DNA of 5,461 nucleotides from Bordetella parapertussis (GTDB lineage: Bacteria; Pseudomonadota; Gammaproteobacteria; Burkholderiales; Burkholderiaceae_B): NCBI GenBank assembly GCA_945872285.1, contig CAMBZR010000126.1, positions 1-5,461 of the forward strand. Reading direction: 5' to 3'. This document shows positions 1 to 5,461 of the stretch, in pieces; the first letter of the stretch is position 1; each line of letters opens with the position of its first letter. The translations under genes were made by a program, and so were the position numbers. The notes below the pieces were generated by a model. The model was not told the origin of the DNA, made no database searches, and saw only the letters and a list, made by a program, of their open reading frames with translations.

Positions 1-660
1 ACAAAAGATCACGGTCCAGCGCCGGTTCGGCGAACGGTTTTGATCCGACCGATGCATCACATTTGCATGAAAAAAGAGCGCATCGCCGGGTGCCATCTCA
101 ACGTACTCAAGTGGCATGTGCTGAAGCATCTGCTCAACACGCTTTGGATCGGCGCCCACCTGCTCACCTGGAATAATGCCGTGCTCAACGCGACCCACCA
201 AATGCGAACCCCGAATCACCTGCAAGAAACCGTTTTCAGGCGTTGCCTGATCGAGCGCAACCATCACACTGGCCATGTGGGGCAATAAGCAGCCATTGTG
301 ATACCAATAACCATAATCCTGATGCCACTCCCAGGTGCCGCCTTCAAGCGGCTCTTTGGCGGTAAGTTTTGAGTGGTAATGATAGACCTCGCCCCCCAAG
401 ATCTGTTCGATCGTATCAACAACCCGATGCGATCGAGCGGCCAAACCATAGACGCTGTCACCCGGATGATTCCAGGTCGACATTTTGGTCGCCTTGCCTT
501 GTGCGTCTTTGCGATCGTAAAGACTCTTTTGTAAGTCTGGGTCTTGCTCGATGGCAGCCGCCATTAAGGCCACCTCTTCTTGATCGAAGAGCTGACGCAC
601 AATCACATACCCATCTGCAGCGAAAGCGGCCGCTTGTTCAGCAGAGAAAACAGAAGCCAT
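1..660 (-). CDS. PhyH (phytanoyl-CoA dioxygenase) family Fe(II)/2-oxoglutarate oxygenase, 3' end cut off by the window
   Basis: This is a non-heme iron oxygenase that would hydroxylate an unknown small molecule using O2 and 2-oxoglutarate, probably in the cytosol since no signal peptide is seen. I translated 220 codons with no stop; the frame remains open at position 1. The proximal iron ligands sit in a WEWHQDYGYW stretch (His113, Asp115). The distal ligand is probably His203 in an HRSDQNRS motif, and Arg214, eleven residues later, is placed to bind the 2-oxoglutarate carboxylate. NGFLQVIRGSH (143-153) and APGDALFFH (190-198) are typical PhyH core strands. The ATG at 658-660 is preceded by AAGGAG (668-673) seven bases away, and an in-frame stop lies six codons upstream, so the start is secure. 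Family members are usually near 250-300 residues, so only the C-terminal tail is missing. It follows the GFA gene after 39 nt and is probably cotranscribed. The substrate cannot be told; the His-x-Asp region resembles ectoine hydroxylase only in layout. Confidence 0.9.
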   Translation of the reverse strand, partial: MASVFSAEQAAAFAADGYVIVRQLFDQEEVALMAAAIEQDPDLQKSLYDRKDAQGKATKMSTWNHPGDSVYGLAARSHRVVDTIEQILGGEVYHYHSKLTAKEPLEGGTWEWHQDYGYWYHNGCLLPHMASVMVALDQATPENGFLQVIRGSHLVGRVEHGIIPGEQVGADPKRVEQMLQHMPLEYVEMAPGDALFFHANVMHRSDQNRSPNRRWTVIFC

Positions 661-699
661 ATCAGAACTCCTTGTTCAACAAAAGGGCGACGCCAAGCC

Positions 700-1104
700 T
701 CAGCCTGGCCGACGTTCAAAGGCAGGCATATCGTCAGGGATATGATGAAACGGCTGTTTATCAATCGTAAAAATTGCAGCCGTCGGCTTGTAAACTGACG
801 GGTCATCAAGGGTGCCGACTTTAATGATCATGGCGCCGGGGCGAAACGGCGATTGGGAAGCAATGCTGGTACCGCAGTTCGAACAAAAGTGGCGAGTCAC
901 GGCCTTGACGATGTCTGTGCGTGTAAAGGTTGCTGGCAAACCTGTCTCGAATTTAAACCCCCCTTGCGGCAACACCATCAGGGCATTAGGGTGCCCACCC
1001 GCAATGTATTGACATTCGCGGCAATGACACTGCAACGAGGCCATGACATCCCCCTCAAAACTGTAACGAATCTGTTTGCAATAACAACCACCGGTTAGTT
1101 TCAT
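700..1104 (-). CDS. GFA / CENP-V domain zinc-binding protein
   Basis: This 134-residue protein has the glutathione-dependent formaldehyde-activating (GFA) fold, a small beta-rich zinc domain. All seven expected cysteines are visible: Cys7 and Cys9 in GGCYC, Cys26, Cys28 and Cys31 in CHCRECQ, and Cys74 and Cys77 in FCSNCGT. The founding member was proposed to speed formation of S-hydroxymethylglutathione from formaldehyde. Most relatives have no proven activity, so a role in thiol or aldehyde chemistry is inference. The frame is open up to 1218, but I place the start at the ATG at 1102-1104. It has AGGAG at 1111-1115 six bases upstream, and the conserved MKLTGGCYC N-terminus begins there; the extra upstream residues do not look like family sequence. 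The length matches single-domain GFA proteins. It is the first gene of a likely two-gene unit with the PhyH oxygenase and is divergent from dctP. Confidence 0.92.
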   Translation of the reverse strand: MKLTGGCYCKQIRYSFEGDVMASLQCHCRECQYIAGGHPNALMVLPQGGFKFETGLPATFTRTDIVKAVTRHFCSNCGTSIASQSPFRPGAMIIKVGTLDDPSVYKPTAAIFTIDKQPFHHIPDDMPAFERRPG

Positions 1105-1238
1105 CGCTCGCTCCTGTGAACTTTCTTGGTCGATAAATTTAATGACAAATACCGTAACACTAATATGTTGCGACGCAGCACTTAAGCCGCGAGGTGAACC
1201 CACTACACACGGCATCACAAAGGTCGCAATTGATGCTC

Positions 1239-1268
1239 AAACCCTCAGCCTTGTTGGCTTTAGGGTTT
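1239..1268. repeat. Imperfect hairpin in the GFA/dctP divergent intergenic region
   Basis: AAACCCT (1239-1245) pairs with AGGGTTT (1262-1268). Inside it AGCC (1247-1250) pairs with GGCT (1256-1259) around a 5-nt loop, with a C opposite TT as the only interruption, giving 11 base pairs. A second AGGGTT at 1276-1281 could compete for the left arm. No T-run follows on either strand, so this is not an ordinary terminator. It lies about 100 nt upstream of dctP and could be a leader RNA structure or part of an operator. In the rest of the 267-nt gap I see no convincing -35/-10 pair: TTGACC at 1317-1322 has no good -10 partner, and TTAGCA (1280-1285) with ATTAAT (1302-1307) is weak. Confidence 0.4.
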
Positions 1269-1371
1269 CCCCGCAAGGGTTAGCACTCTTGCCATGGATC
1301 AATTAATTTCGTTACTTTGACCGTGCACGAGGATTCGCATCAACAGCCCTATTCTAAATCATGGAGGCAGT

Positions 1372-2415
1372 ATGAGCATCTTAAAATTATTAGTGACGCT
1401 AGTTGTTGGCATCGTGACGTTCTCTAGCAACGCCGTCGCCCAAGAAAAAAAAGTTCGTGTACAAATGGGTTGGGCCTTTCCTAGCACCACTGGCTTACTC
1501 GGGCCTACCCAAACTCGGTTGGTTGAAACGCTTCGCACCGTCTCGGGCGGCAGTATTGACGTCAGAGGGTACGAGCCTGGCGCTTTGGTGCCTGCAAGTC
1601 AATATTTTGACGCAGTCAGTAACGGCACGCTGGACATGGCGTGGACCGTCGCTGGTTTTTGGACTGGTAAAGACATCGCCTTTGCGATGTACGCCTCAGT
1701 CCCGTTTGGACCAGGCGTGGGCGAGTATTTAGCATGGATGAAGCACGGCGGCGGCGAGCAGCTGATGAAAGCCTTGCACGCAAAATACAACGTAGAAGTT
1801 ATTCCCTGCGGTGTGATCTCGCCAGAAGCGTCGGGTTGGTTTAGAAAAGAGATCAAAACTCTGGACGATCTCAAGGGCTTAAAGATGCGATTTTTTGGTC
1901 TTGGCGCAAACGTCATGCAAAAAATGGGCGTATCGACTCAGCTATTACAAGGTGGTGAAATTTTTCAAGCCTTGCAAATGGGCACCATTGACGCGACTGA
2001 GTTTTCAATGCCTGTCATGGACTTGACCTTGGGTTTTCACCAAGTCGCAAAGTTCTATTATTTTCCGGGATGGCATCAGCAGTCGACGATTAACGAATTG
2101 TTGATTTCTAAGAAAAAATGGGCTGAGTTTAGTGAGACCCAAAAAAGCATCATCCGGACAGTTTGTGACGCCACAATGTTGCAACAGTTTGCCGAAGGTG
2201 AGGCGCTTCAATTTGGCGCCATGAAAGAGATTCAGTCAAAGGGTGTAAAACTAATGCGCTGGCCCCAAGAGTTTATCGATGCCTTTGAAAAAGCGTGGGT
2301 AGAGGTCGCCGCTGAAGAATCTCAAAAGAGCGCCGAATTCAAAAAAGCATGGGATTCATATAGTGAATTTCGTAAAAACTACGCGGTCTGGAAAGATCTC
2401 GGTTATCTGAAGTAG
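1372..2415 (+). CDS. dctP: TRAP transporter periplasmic solute-binding protein, TakP-like (2-oxo/2-hydroxy acid type)
   Basis: This 347-residue protein is the extracytoplasmic receptor of a TRAP transporter; it binds a small carboxylate and hands it to the DctQM permease. Residues 1-23 form a Sec signal peptide: Lys5, a hydrophobic core LLVTLVVGIV, and a likely cut after Ala-Val-Ala. The TRAP signature region is visible at 164-179 (LDDLKGLKMRFFGLGA); Arg173 is the family's conserved carboxylate-binding arginine. Downstream GGEIFQALQMGTIDATE (194-210) and FYYFPGWHQQ (228-237) resemble the TakP and lactate-binding group, which takes 2-oxo acids or lactate with a cation. Glu210 and Trp234 are probable ligand-pocket residues by analogy. 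The exact substrate (pyruvate, lactate or another 2-oxo acid) is inference. The ATG start has GGAGG at 1363-1367, with only 4 nt spacing. It is the first gene of the operon, separated from dctQ by a 166-nt structured gap, which is unusually long compared with the 4 nt between dctQ and dctM. Confidence 0.93.
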   Translation: MSILKLLVTLVVGIVTFSSNAVAQEKKVRVQMGWAFPSTTGLLGPTQTRLVETLRTVSGGSIDVRGYEPGALVPASQYFDAVSNGTLDMAWTVAGFWTGKDIAFAMYASVPFGPGVGEYLAWMKHGGGEQLMKALHAKYNVEVIPCGVISPEASGWFRKEIKTLDDLKGLKMRFFGLGANVMQKMGVSTQLLQGGEIFQALQMGTIDATEFSMPVMDLTLGFHQVAKFYYFPGWHQQSTINELLISKKKWAEFSETQKSIIRTVCDATMLQQFAEGEALQFGAMKEIQSKGVKLMRWPQEFIDAFEKAWVEVAAEESQKSAEFKKAWDSYSEFRKNYAVWKDLGYLK

Positions 2416-2465
2416 CTTCGCGAGTACTCAGTTTTTAAATGCTTGCCTGCTGAAATGTACACAAC

Positions 2466-2479
2466 ACCGCCCCAGCGGT
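2466..2479 (+). repeat. Short GC-rich hairpin after dctP
   Basis: ACCGC (2466-2470) pairs with GCGGT (2475-2479) around a 4-nt loop, 50 nt after the dctP stop. It has no following T-run. It is the first of several inverted repeats in the dctP-dctQ gap and could help protect the dctP message from 3' exonucleases. Five base pairs alone could arise by chance. Confidence 0.35.
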
Positions 2480-2490
2480 TGCCCTAGATA

Positions 2491-2526
2491 CGAACAATCT
2501 CTTTTGCTGTGCTTAGAGATTGTTCG
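2491..2526 (+). repeat. Perfect 12-bp inverted repeat (strong stem-loop) between dctP and dctQ
   Basis: CGAACAATCTCT (2491-2502) is followed after a 12-nt loop by its exact reverse complement at 2515-2526. As RNA this is a strong stem-loop. No T-run follows it on either strand, so it is not a typical rho-independent terminator. Likely roles, by inference, are stabilising the upstream dctP message or lowering read-through into dctQM, so that binding protein exceeds permease. A protein-binding palindrome is less likely because of the 12-nt spacer, but it is not excluded. Confidence 0.75.
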
Positions 2527-2529
2527 CTT

Positions 2530-2576
2530 GGAGCACTAGCCGCTGCTCCACCTAAATGCATTCACTCTTGAGGTGG
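2530..2576 (+). promoter_or_regulatory. Overlapping alternative hairpins covering the dctQ ribosome binding site
   Basis: Two stems cannot form together. The first is GGAGCA (2530-2535) with TGCTCC (2544-2549). The second is CCACCT (2548-2553) with AGGTGG (2571-2576), around a 17-nt loop. The two share C2548-C2549. AGGTGG is the Shine-Dalgarno region for the dctQ ATG at 2582, so the second stem would hide it and the first would free it. This layout resembles a translational on/off switch. Each stem is only 6 bp, so folding energies and conservation decide whether it is real. Confidence 0.4.
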
Positions 2577-2581
2577 TGTCA

Positions 2582-3142
2582 ATGAGTTTTATTTTAAAGC
2601 TAAGCCAATTTATCAAATATTGCCTTGAGAAAATTGCCTTCAGTTCGGGTTGGCTGTTGGTCGTGCTTATGTGTGTGACCTGTATCGACGTGATTGGCCG
2701 TAAGTTTGGGATACCGGTTCCGCTAACAAAATTTCAAGAACTCGAATGGCATTTGCATACCACCGTGTTTTCGACCTGGATGGGCTACAACTATGTCGTC
2801 AATGCACACCCACGAGTCGATAGTTACACCGAGGCGTTTAGCTTTAAACAAAAGGCTTGGGTTGAGCTAATCGGCTGCGTGCTGTTTGCCATGCCCTTTA
2901 TGGCAATACTGAGCTATTTTTCGATTGACTTCTTTATGACGTCTTTCGTGCAGAACGAAAGAAGTGAAAACGCACTGGGCCTTGATGCCCGTTGGATAAT
3001 TAAAGGGATATTTGTTCTTGGCCTTTGGATGGTCTTGCTTGCAGTATTCAGTGTGATGCTCAGGCTGATCGCCTTTTTGTTTGGGGGACGCTCGCAGGAA
3101 GAGGTTGATCTGCAGATTGGTCACTCTGAGTTGGAGGTCTGA
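2582..3142 (+). CDS. dctQ: TRAP transporter small permease subunit DctQ
   Basis: This 186-residue inner-membrane protein is the small permease subunit, which partners DctM and helps receive the loaded binding protein. Four hydrophobic helices are visible at about 20-39, 52-74, 94-116 and 140-166, the usual DctQ topology. The QELEWHLHT stretch (52-60) at the start of helix 2 and the HPRVD motif (76-80) after it match the family. The frame extends upstream through GTG codons at 2573 and 2576, but I choose the ATG at 2582 because the Shine-Dalgarno-like GAGGTG (2570-2575) sits six bases before it. The GTG codons overlap that site. The C-terminus is acidic and hydrophilic. Its final codons contain the GGAGG (3133-3137) that serves dctM, and dctM starts 4 nt after its stop, suggesting translational coupling. 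Its own site may be masked by a hairpin. Confidence 0.9.
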   Translation: MSFILKLSQFIKYCLEKIAFSSGWLLVVLMCVTCIDVIGRKFGIPVPLTKFQELEWHLHTTVFSTWMGYNYVVNAHPRVDSYTEAFSFKQKAWVELIGCVLFAMPFMAILSYFSIDFFMTSFVQNERSENALGLDARWIIKGIFVLGLWMVLLAVFSVMLRLIAFLFGGRSQEEVDLQIGHSELEV

Positions 3143-3146
3143 AATC

Positions 3147-4529
3147 ATGATTGACTGGTTCGCGGACAATCTGTCCCTGATTATGTTTTGCGCGATGTTT
3201 ATCGTGATTTTCTGCGGCTTTCCCGTGGCGTTTGTCATGGGTGGAATGGCGATCGTGTTCGCCGTACTAGGCTGGGCAGTGGATGTATTCCCCATTGTCA
3301 CCATATCGAATATTTTGTTGCGGATGTGGGGGGGTGTCGCTGTCGATCCTGTTCTGGTCTCAATACCGATGTTTATTTTTATGGGGGCAATTCTTGAGCG
3401 CTCTGGTTCAGCTAAATATATGTTGTCAGCTACCGAGATTTTATTAAAACGACTACCGGGTGGACTCGCTGTCGCAGTCATGGTGATGGGCACCATTTTG
3501 GCCGCCCCGATCGGCGTTGTTGGCGCTGCGGTGGTCTTGCTGTCACTCATCGCTTTGCCGCAAATGCTAGACGCTGGCTACAACAAGCATCTGGCAATTG
3601 GCACAGTTGCCTCGGCAGGGACTTTAGGAATCTTGATTCCTCCGGCCATCATGCTCGTCGTGATGGCTGAGATGCTCAACACTTCTGCCGGCACCCTGTT
3701 TGCGGCCGCGACCATGCCAGGCTTACTGCTGTCAGGGCTGTATCTGATTTACATCATTGTTATTTCGATGATCAAGCCCTCTTACGCGCCCCGTTTGCCC
3801 GACAGCTTCGGCCCTCAGACGAAAGCTGAGTTCTGGAATGTCATGCTTCGTGGGCTTTTACCCATGACGTTTTTAATGGTGGTTGTGCTGGGTTCGATAT
3901 TCACCGGCTGGGCTACCGCAACTGAAAGTGCTGGCGTAGGCGTGCTGGGCTCGTTTATTTTGGCCGCCATCAATAAGCGACTCACTTTTAAAATGGCCAA
4001 CGATGCGATTCGTTCTGCCTGTCGCGCCAACGCAATGGTGTTTTTGATCTTCTTGGGTGCGACCGGGTTTTCATACGTCTTTCGATCTTTAGGGGGCGAT
4101 GACTTAATGATCGCTACTCTTGCTCAATTTGGTATTGATACAAAATGGGAGATATTAATATTCTTAATGGTTCTCGTGTTTTTGCTGGGCTTTCCGTTTG
4201 AGTGGATTGAAATATGTCTGATTGTTCTGCCTGTCTTTGCGCCTATTTTAATGAAGCTTGATTTTGCGGATCATCTTGGCGACAAGGCTTATCTGATGCC
4301 CTGGTTTGGGACTTTGGTTGCTGTGAATTTACAAACATCATTTATGACCCCACCATTCGGCGCAACGCTGTTCTACATGAAAGGTACGGTCCCTCCGGGG
4401 ATCACCATGGGCGATATCTATAAAGGAATGTATCCCTTTGTCGCCCTTCAAATTATCGGCCTTGTACTCTGCATTTGTTATCCAGAAATCGTGTTGTGGC
4501 TGCCTAGGATCGCAGGCATGCTGGATTAG
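3147..4529 (+). CDS. dctM: TRAP transporter large permease subunit DctM
   Basis: This 460-residue polytopic inner-membrane protein is the transport subunit, moving the substrate by an ion-coupled elevator mechanism as established for TRAP permeases. Its length is close to the family norm of about 430-460 residues. It is hydrophobic almost throughout, with roughly a dozen membrane segments. Family motifs include PMFIFMGAILERSG (74-87), GTLGILIPPAIML (158-170), the TATESAGVG stretch (257-265) and NLQTSFMTPPFGATLFY (394-410). The two motifs with paired prolines are in the helical-hairpin regions that line the substrate and sodium sites in the family. The ATG at 3147 is supported by GGAGG at 3133-3137 with 9-nt spacing. 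The frame is open further upstream to 3081, but that part overlaps dctQ and does not resemble DctM. No good terminator follows the stop directly, so transcription may continue towards 4974. Confidence 0.95.
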   Translation: MIDWFADNLSLIMFCAMFIVIFCGFPVAFVMGGMAIVFAVLGWAVDVFPIVTISNILLRMWGGVAVDPVLVSIPMFIFMGAILERSGSAKYMLSATEILLKRLPGGLAVAVMVMGTILAAPIGVVGAAVVLLSLIALPQMLDAGYNKHLAIGTVASAGTLGILIPPAIMLVVMAEMLNTSAGTLFAAATMPGLLLSGLYLIYIIVISMIKPSYAPRLPDSFGPQTKAEFWNVMLRGLLPMTFLMVVVLGSIFTGWATATESAGVGVLGSFILAAINKRLTFKMANDAIRSACRANAMVFLIFLGATGFSYVFRSLGGDDLMIATLAQFGIDTKWEILIFLMVLVFLLGFPFEWIEICLIVLPVFAPILMKLDFADHLGDKAYLMPWFGTLVAVNLQTSFMTPPFGATLFYMKGTVPPGITMGDIYKGMYPFVALQIIGLVLCICYPEIVLWLPRIAGMLD

Positions 4530-4687
4530 GCTAGACATGCTGGCCGAGGCGTCCGCGTGGGCGATCGCTAGGCATTATCCACAAACCTTCGACGTGCGCC
4601 GAGCACCGGGCTCTGTTACGACGGCACGTGATAATTAATAGCCAAAGATTGACTCTTTTTCTGGCATTTCGGGTTCGGCCTTAGCCG
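4530..4687. other. Non-coding stretch after dctM with weak inverted repeats
   Basis: I find no convincing gene here. ACGTGC (4592-4597) pairs with GCACGT (4624-4629), enclosing GAGC (4601-4604) paired with GCTC (4610-4613), so the transcript could form a nested stem. A weak AT-rich stem, AAAGA (4644-4648) with TCTTT (4654-4658), precedes only two more T residues and is a poor terminator. GATAAT at 4630-4635 looks like a -10 box but lacks a -35 partner. Confidence 0.4.
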
Positions 4688-4921
4688 ATGAGGGCAATGC
4701 CTGCCCTTCTGTTGCCAGTGATCATTTTGGGGAATGGCCGGTCGCGCGACATGGTCTTTAATAAATCTGGTTCAGTTTGTATCTGTGACATGAAGATACA
4801 TTTGGAAGGCTACAACGAAGACGAGGACAGAACATGGGAAAACATAGACCTCGGTTCAATCCACAAGATCACTCTGCGTTACAACAAAAGTACCGACGTC
4901 ACAACGGCTGTCTTCGAATAA
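4688..4921 (+). CDS. Small hypothetical protein (77 residues or shorter)
   Basis: I do not recognise this protein. As drawn, it begins with a short hydrophobic run (MPALLLPVIILG, 4-15), followed by a Cys-Ile-Cys pair (31-33), an acidic patch GYNEDEDR (41-48), and a well-formed C-terminal part with alternating beta-like residues (IHKITLRYNKSTD, 58-70). The start is uncertain. None of the ATG codons at 4688, 4697, 4751 or 4790 has a good Shine-Dalgarno sequence, and the N-terminal third may be non-coding. In its favour, the ORF stops 15 nt before a rho-independent terminator on the same strand, in a region otherwise empty of genes, and its later part reads like real protein. It could be the last gene of the TRAP transcript, a monocistronic small gene, or a decayed remnant of a larger one. 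Confidence 0.45.
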   Translation: MRAMPALLLPVIILGNGRSRDMVFNKSGSVCICDMKIHLEGYNEDEDRTWENIDLGSIHKITLRYNKSTDVTTAVFE

Positions 4922-4936
4922 AGCCAGTTAATTGAT

Positions 4937-4974
4937 AAAAGCCCTTACGCAATACATTGCGCCAGGGTTTTTTT
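4937..4974 (+). terminator. Rho-independent terminator
   Basis: The stem is CGCAA (4948-4952) with TTGCG (4957-4961) around a TACA loop, extended across a 2x2 mismatch by CCCT (4942-4945) with AGGG (4964-4967). A seven-T run (4968-4974) follows. The AAAA at 4937-4940 gives a short T-run on the opposite strand, so it may also stop minus-strand transcription from ygiQ. It ends the small ORF transcript and possibly read-through from dctM. Confidence 0.82.
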
Positions 4975-5054
4975 GTTGCATACGTCACCGCGATTTACAG
5001 GTGTAATTAAACACAGATCAACGAAACGGCTCAGCCGACAACGCACTAAACCGC

Positions 5055-5461
5055 CTACTTTTTGCGTGGTGGCAAGCCAGTGTGTTGCGTCAACAGGCGT
5101 CCCGGCGTGACGGCTTTGCGTACCGTGGATTCGGTACTGTTTTTACGTCGCGCACTGGTGTAGCTGCCATCTGTTCGAGGCTGATGAAACGGAATCAAAT
5201 GTTTTTTTCCGTTGCCGATCAGGTCCGAGCGCCCCATCGCCATCAGCGCCTCGCGCAACAGAGGCCAGTTATTTGAGTCGTGATAACGCAAAAAGGCCTT
5301 ATGCAGGCGGCGACGGCGATCGCCGCGTACGATATCGACCGTTTCGCTTGTGCGTGTCACTCGCCCGAGTGGATTGCGGCCAGAGTAGTACATCGCTGTT
5401 GCGGTTGCCATCGGGCTTGGATAAAAGGTTTGCACCTGATCGGCACGAAAGCCATGGCTTT
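5055..5461 (-). CDS. ygiQ: YgiQ-family radical SAM protein, C-terminal part only
   Basis: This is the last 134 residues of a YgiQ (UPF0313) family protein. It reads in frame from the right edge to a TAG at 5055-5057; the N-terminus and the radical SAM CxxxCxxC core lie outside the window. Family landmarks are DQVQTFYPSP (about residues 7-16 of the fragment), MYYSGRNPLG, RRRLHKAFLRYHD, NWPLLREALMAMGR and DLIGNGKKHLIP. Together they make up the C-terminal domain (DUF3362) specific to this family. The basic, low-complexity tail ending in LLTQHTGLPPRKK is a common style for YgiQ C-termini. Full-length members are over 700 residues. The biochemical role of the family is not established. An internal GTG at 5433-5435 is not the start, since family sequence (FRADQ) continues upstream of it. 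A short CGGC/GCCG hairpin (5027-5037) followed by TTTCGTT on the minus strand could be a weak terminator. Confidence 0.93.
   Translation of the reverse strand, partial: SHGFRADQVQTFYPSPMATATAMYYSGRNPLGRVTRTSETVDIVRGDRRRRLHKAFLRYHDSNNWPLLREALMAMGRSDLIGNGKKHLIPFHQPRTDGSYTSARRKNSTESTVRKAVTPGRLLTQHTGLPPRKK

Noticed and set aside
369..770. Plus-strand open frame of 133 codons opposite the PhyH gene
   Set aside because: Arg/Pro/Gln-rich sequence with no domain; the minus strand carries a clear PhyH protein with catalytic residues.
1233..1283. 16-codon ORF upstream of dctP with several leucines, a possible leader peptide
   Set aside because: It has no good ribosome binding site, no clear run of regulatory codons and no terminator after it.
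2867..3550. Long minus-strand open frame (227 codons) opposite dctQ and dctM
   Set aside because: It is rich in Thr, Ile, Asn and Pro with no family motif, and lies antisense to two well-supported membrane genes, so it is a coding shadow.
4517..4543. 8-bp direct repeat CATGCTGG spanning the end of dctM
   Set aside because: Too short and isolated to indicate a target-site duplication or attachment site; no element lies between the copies.
4561..4568. GCGATCGC palindrome, also at 5316-5323, resembling the cyanobacterial HIP1 octamer
   Set aside because: Only two copies in the window, and the gene content is proteobacterial, so this is probably chance.
4537..4638. 33-codon ORF right after dctM
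   Set aside because: No Shine-Dalgarno sequence, no recognisable motif, and chance open frames of this size are common.
5027..5037. CGGC/GCCG mini-hairpin as a ygiQ terminator
   Set aside because: Only 4 bp with an interrupted T-run, so it is too weak to list as a separate terminator, though its position after the ygiQ stop fits.

Overview
This window looks like chromosomal DNA of a Gram-negative proteobacterium, probably a beta- or gammaproteobacterium. The pointers are a YgiQ-type radical SAM protein with its C-terminal domain, a three-gene TRAP transporter and a roughly even base composition. No mobile element, CRISPR array, tRNA or rRNA is visible.

Layout. Positions 1-1104 hold a two-gene minus-strand unit. 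A GFA/CENP-V-type zinc protein (700-1104) is read first, followed after 39 nt by a phytanoyl-CoA dioxygenase (PhyH) family Fe(II)/2-oxoglutarate oxygenase (1-660) that runs off the left edge. A 267-nt divergent intergenic region (1105-1371) carries an imperfect hairpin. Positions 1372-4529 hold a complete TRAP operon on the plus strand: periplasmic binding protein (dctP), small permease (dctQ) and large permease (dctM). The dctP-dctQ gap (2416-2581) is full of inverted repeats. It contains a perfect 12-bp stem and two mutually exclusive hairpins, one of which would cover the dctQ Shine-Dalgarno sequence. Positions 4530-4687 have no convincing gene. A small unrecognised ORF (4688-4921) is followed closely by a rho-independent terminator (4937-4974). 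The right edge (5055-5461, minus strand) is the C-terminal end of a ygiQ-family gene whose radical SAM core lies outside the window.

How the genes work together. DctP would capture a small carboxylate in the periplasm and deliver it to the DctQM permease, which imports it with an ion gradient. The binding protein resembles the TakP-type 2-oxo-acid/2-hydroxy-acid group, so pyruvate, lactate or related acids are the leading substrate guesses. DctQ and DctM are translationally close (4-nt gap) and set apart from DctP by the structured spacer. This fits the need for excess binding protein over permease. The divergent GFA-PhyH pair is probably one transcript of oxidative or detoxifying enzymes. 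A functional link to the transporter is suggested only by position.

Nothing here amounts to a clearly new biological system. The most interesting signals are the RNA structures between dctP and dctQ and the orphan small ORF ending at the terminator.
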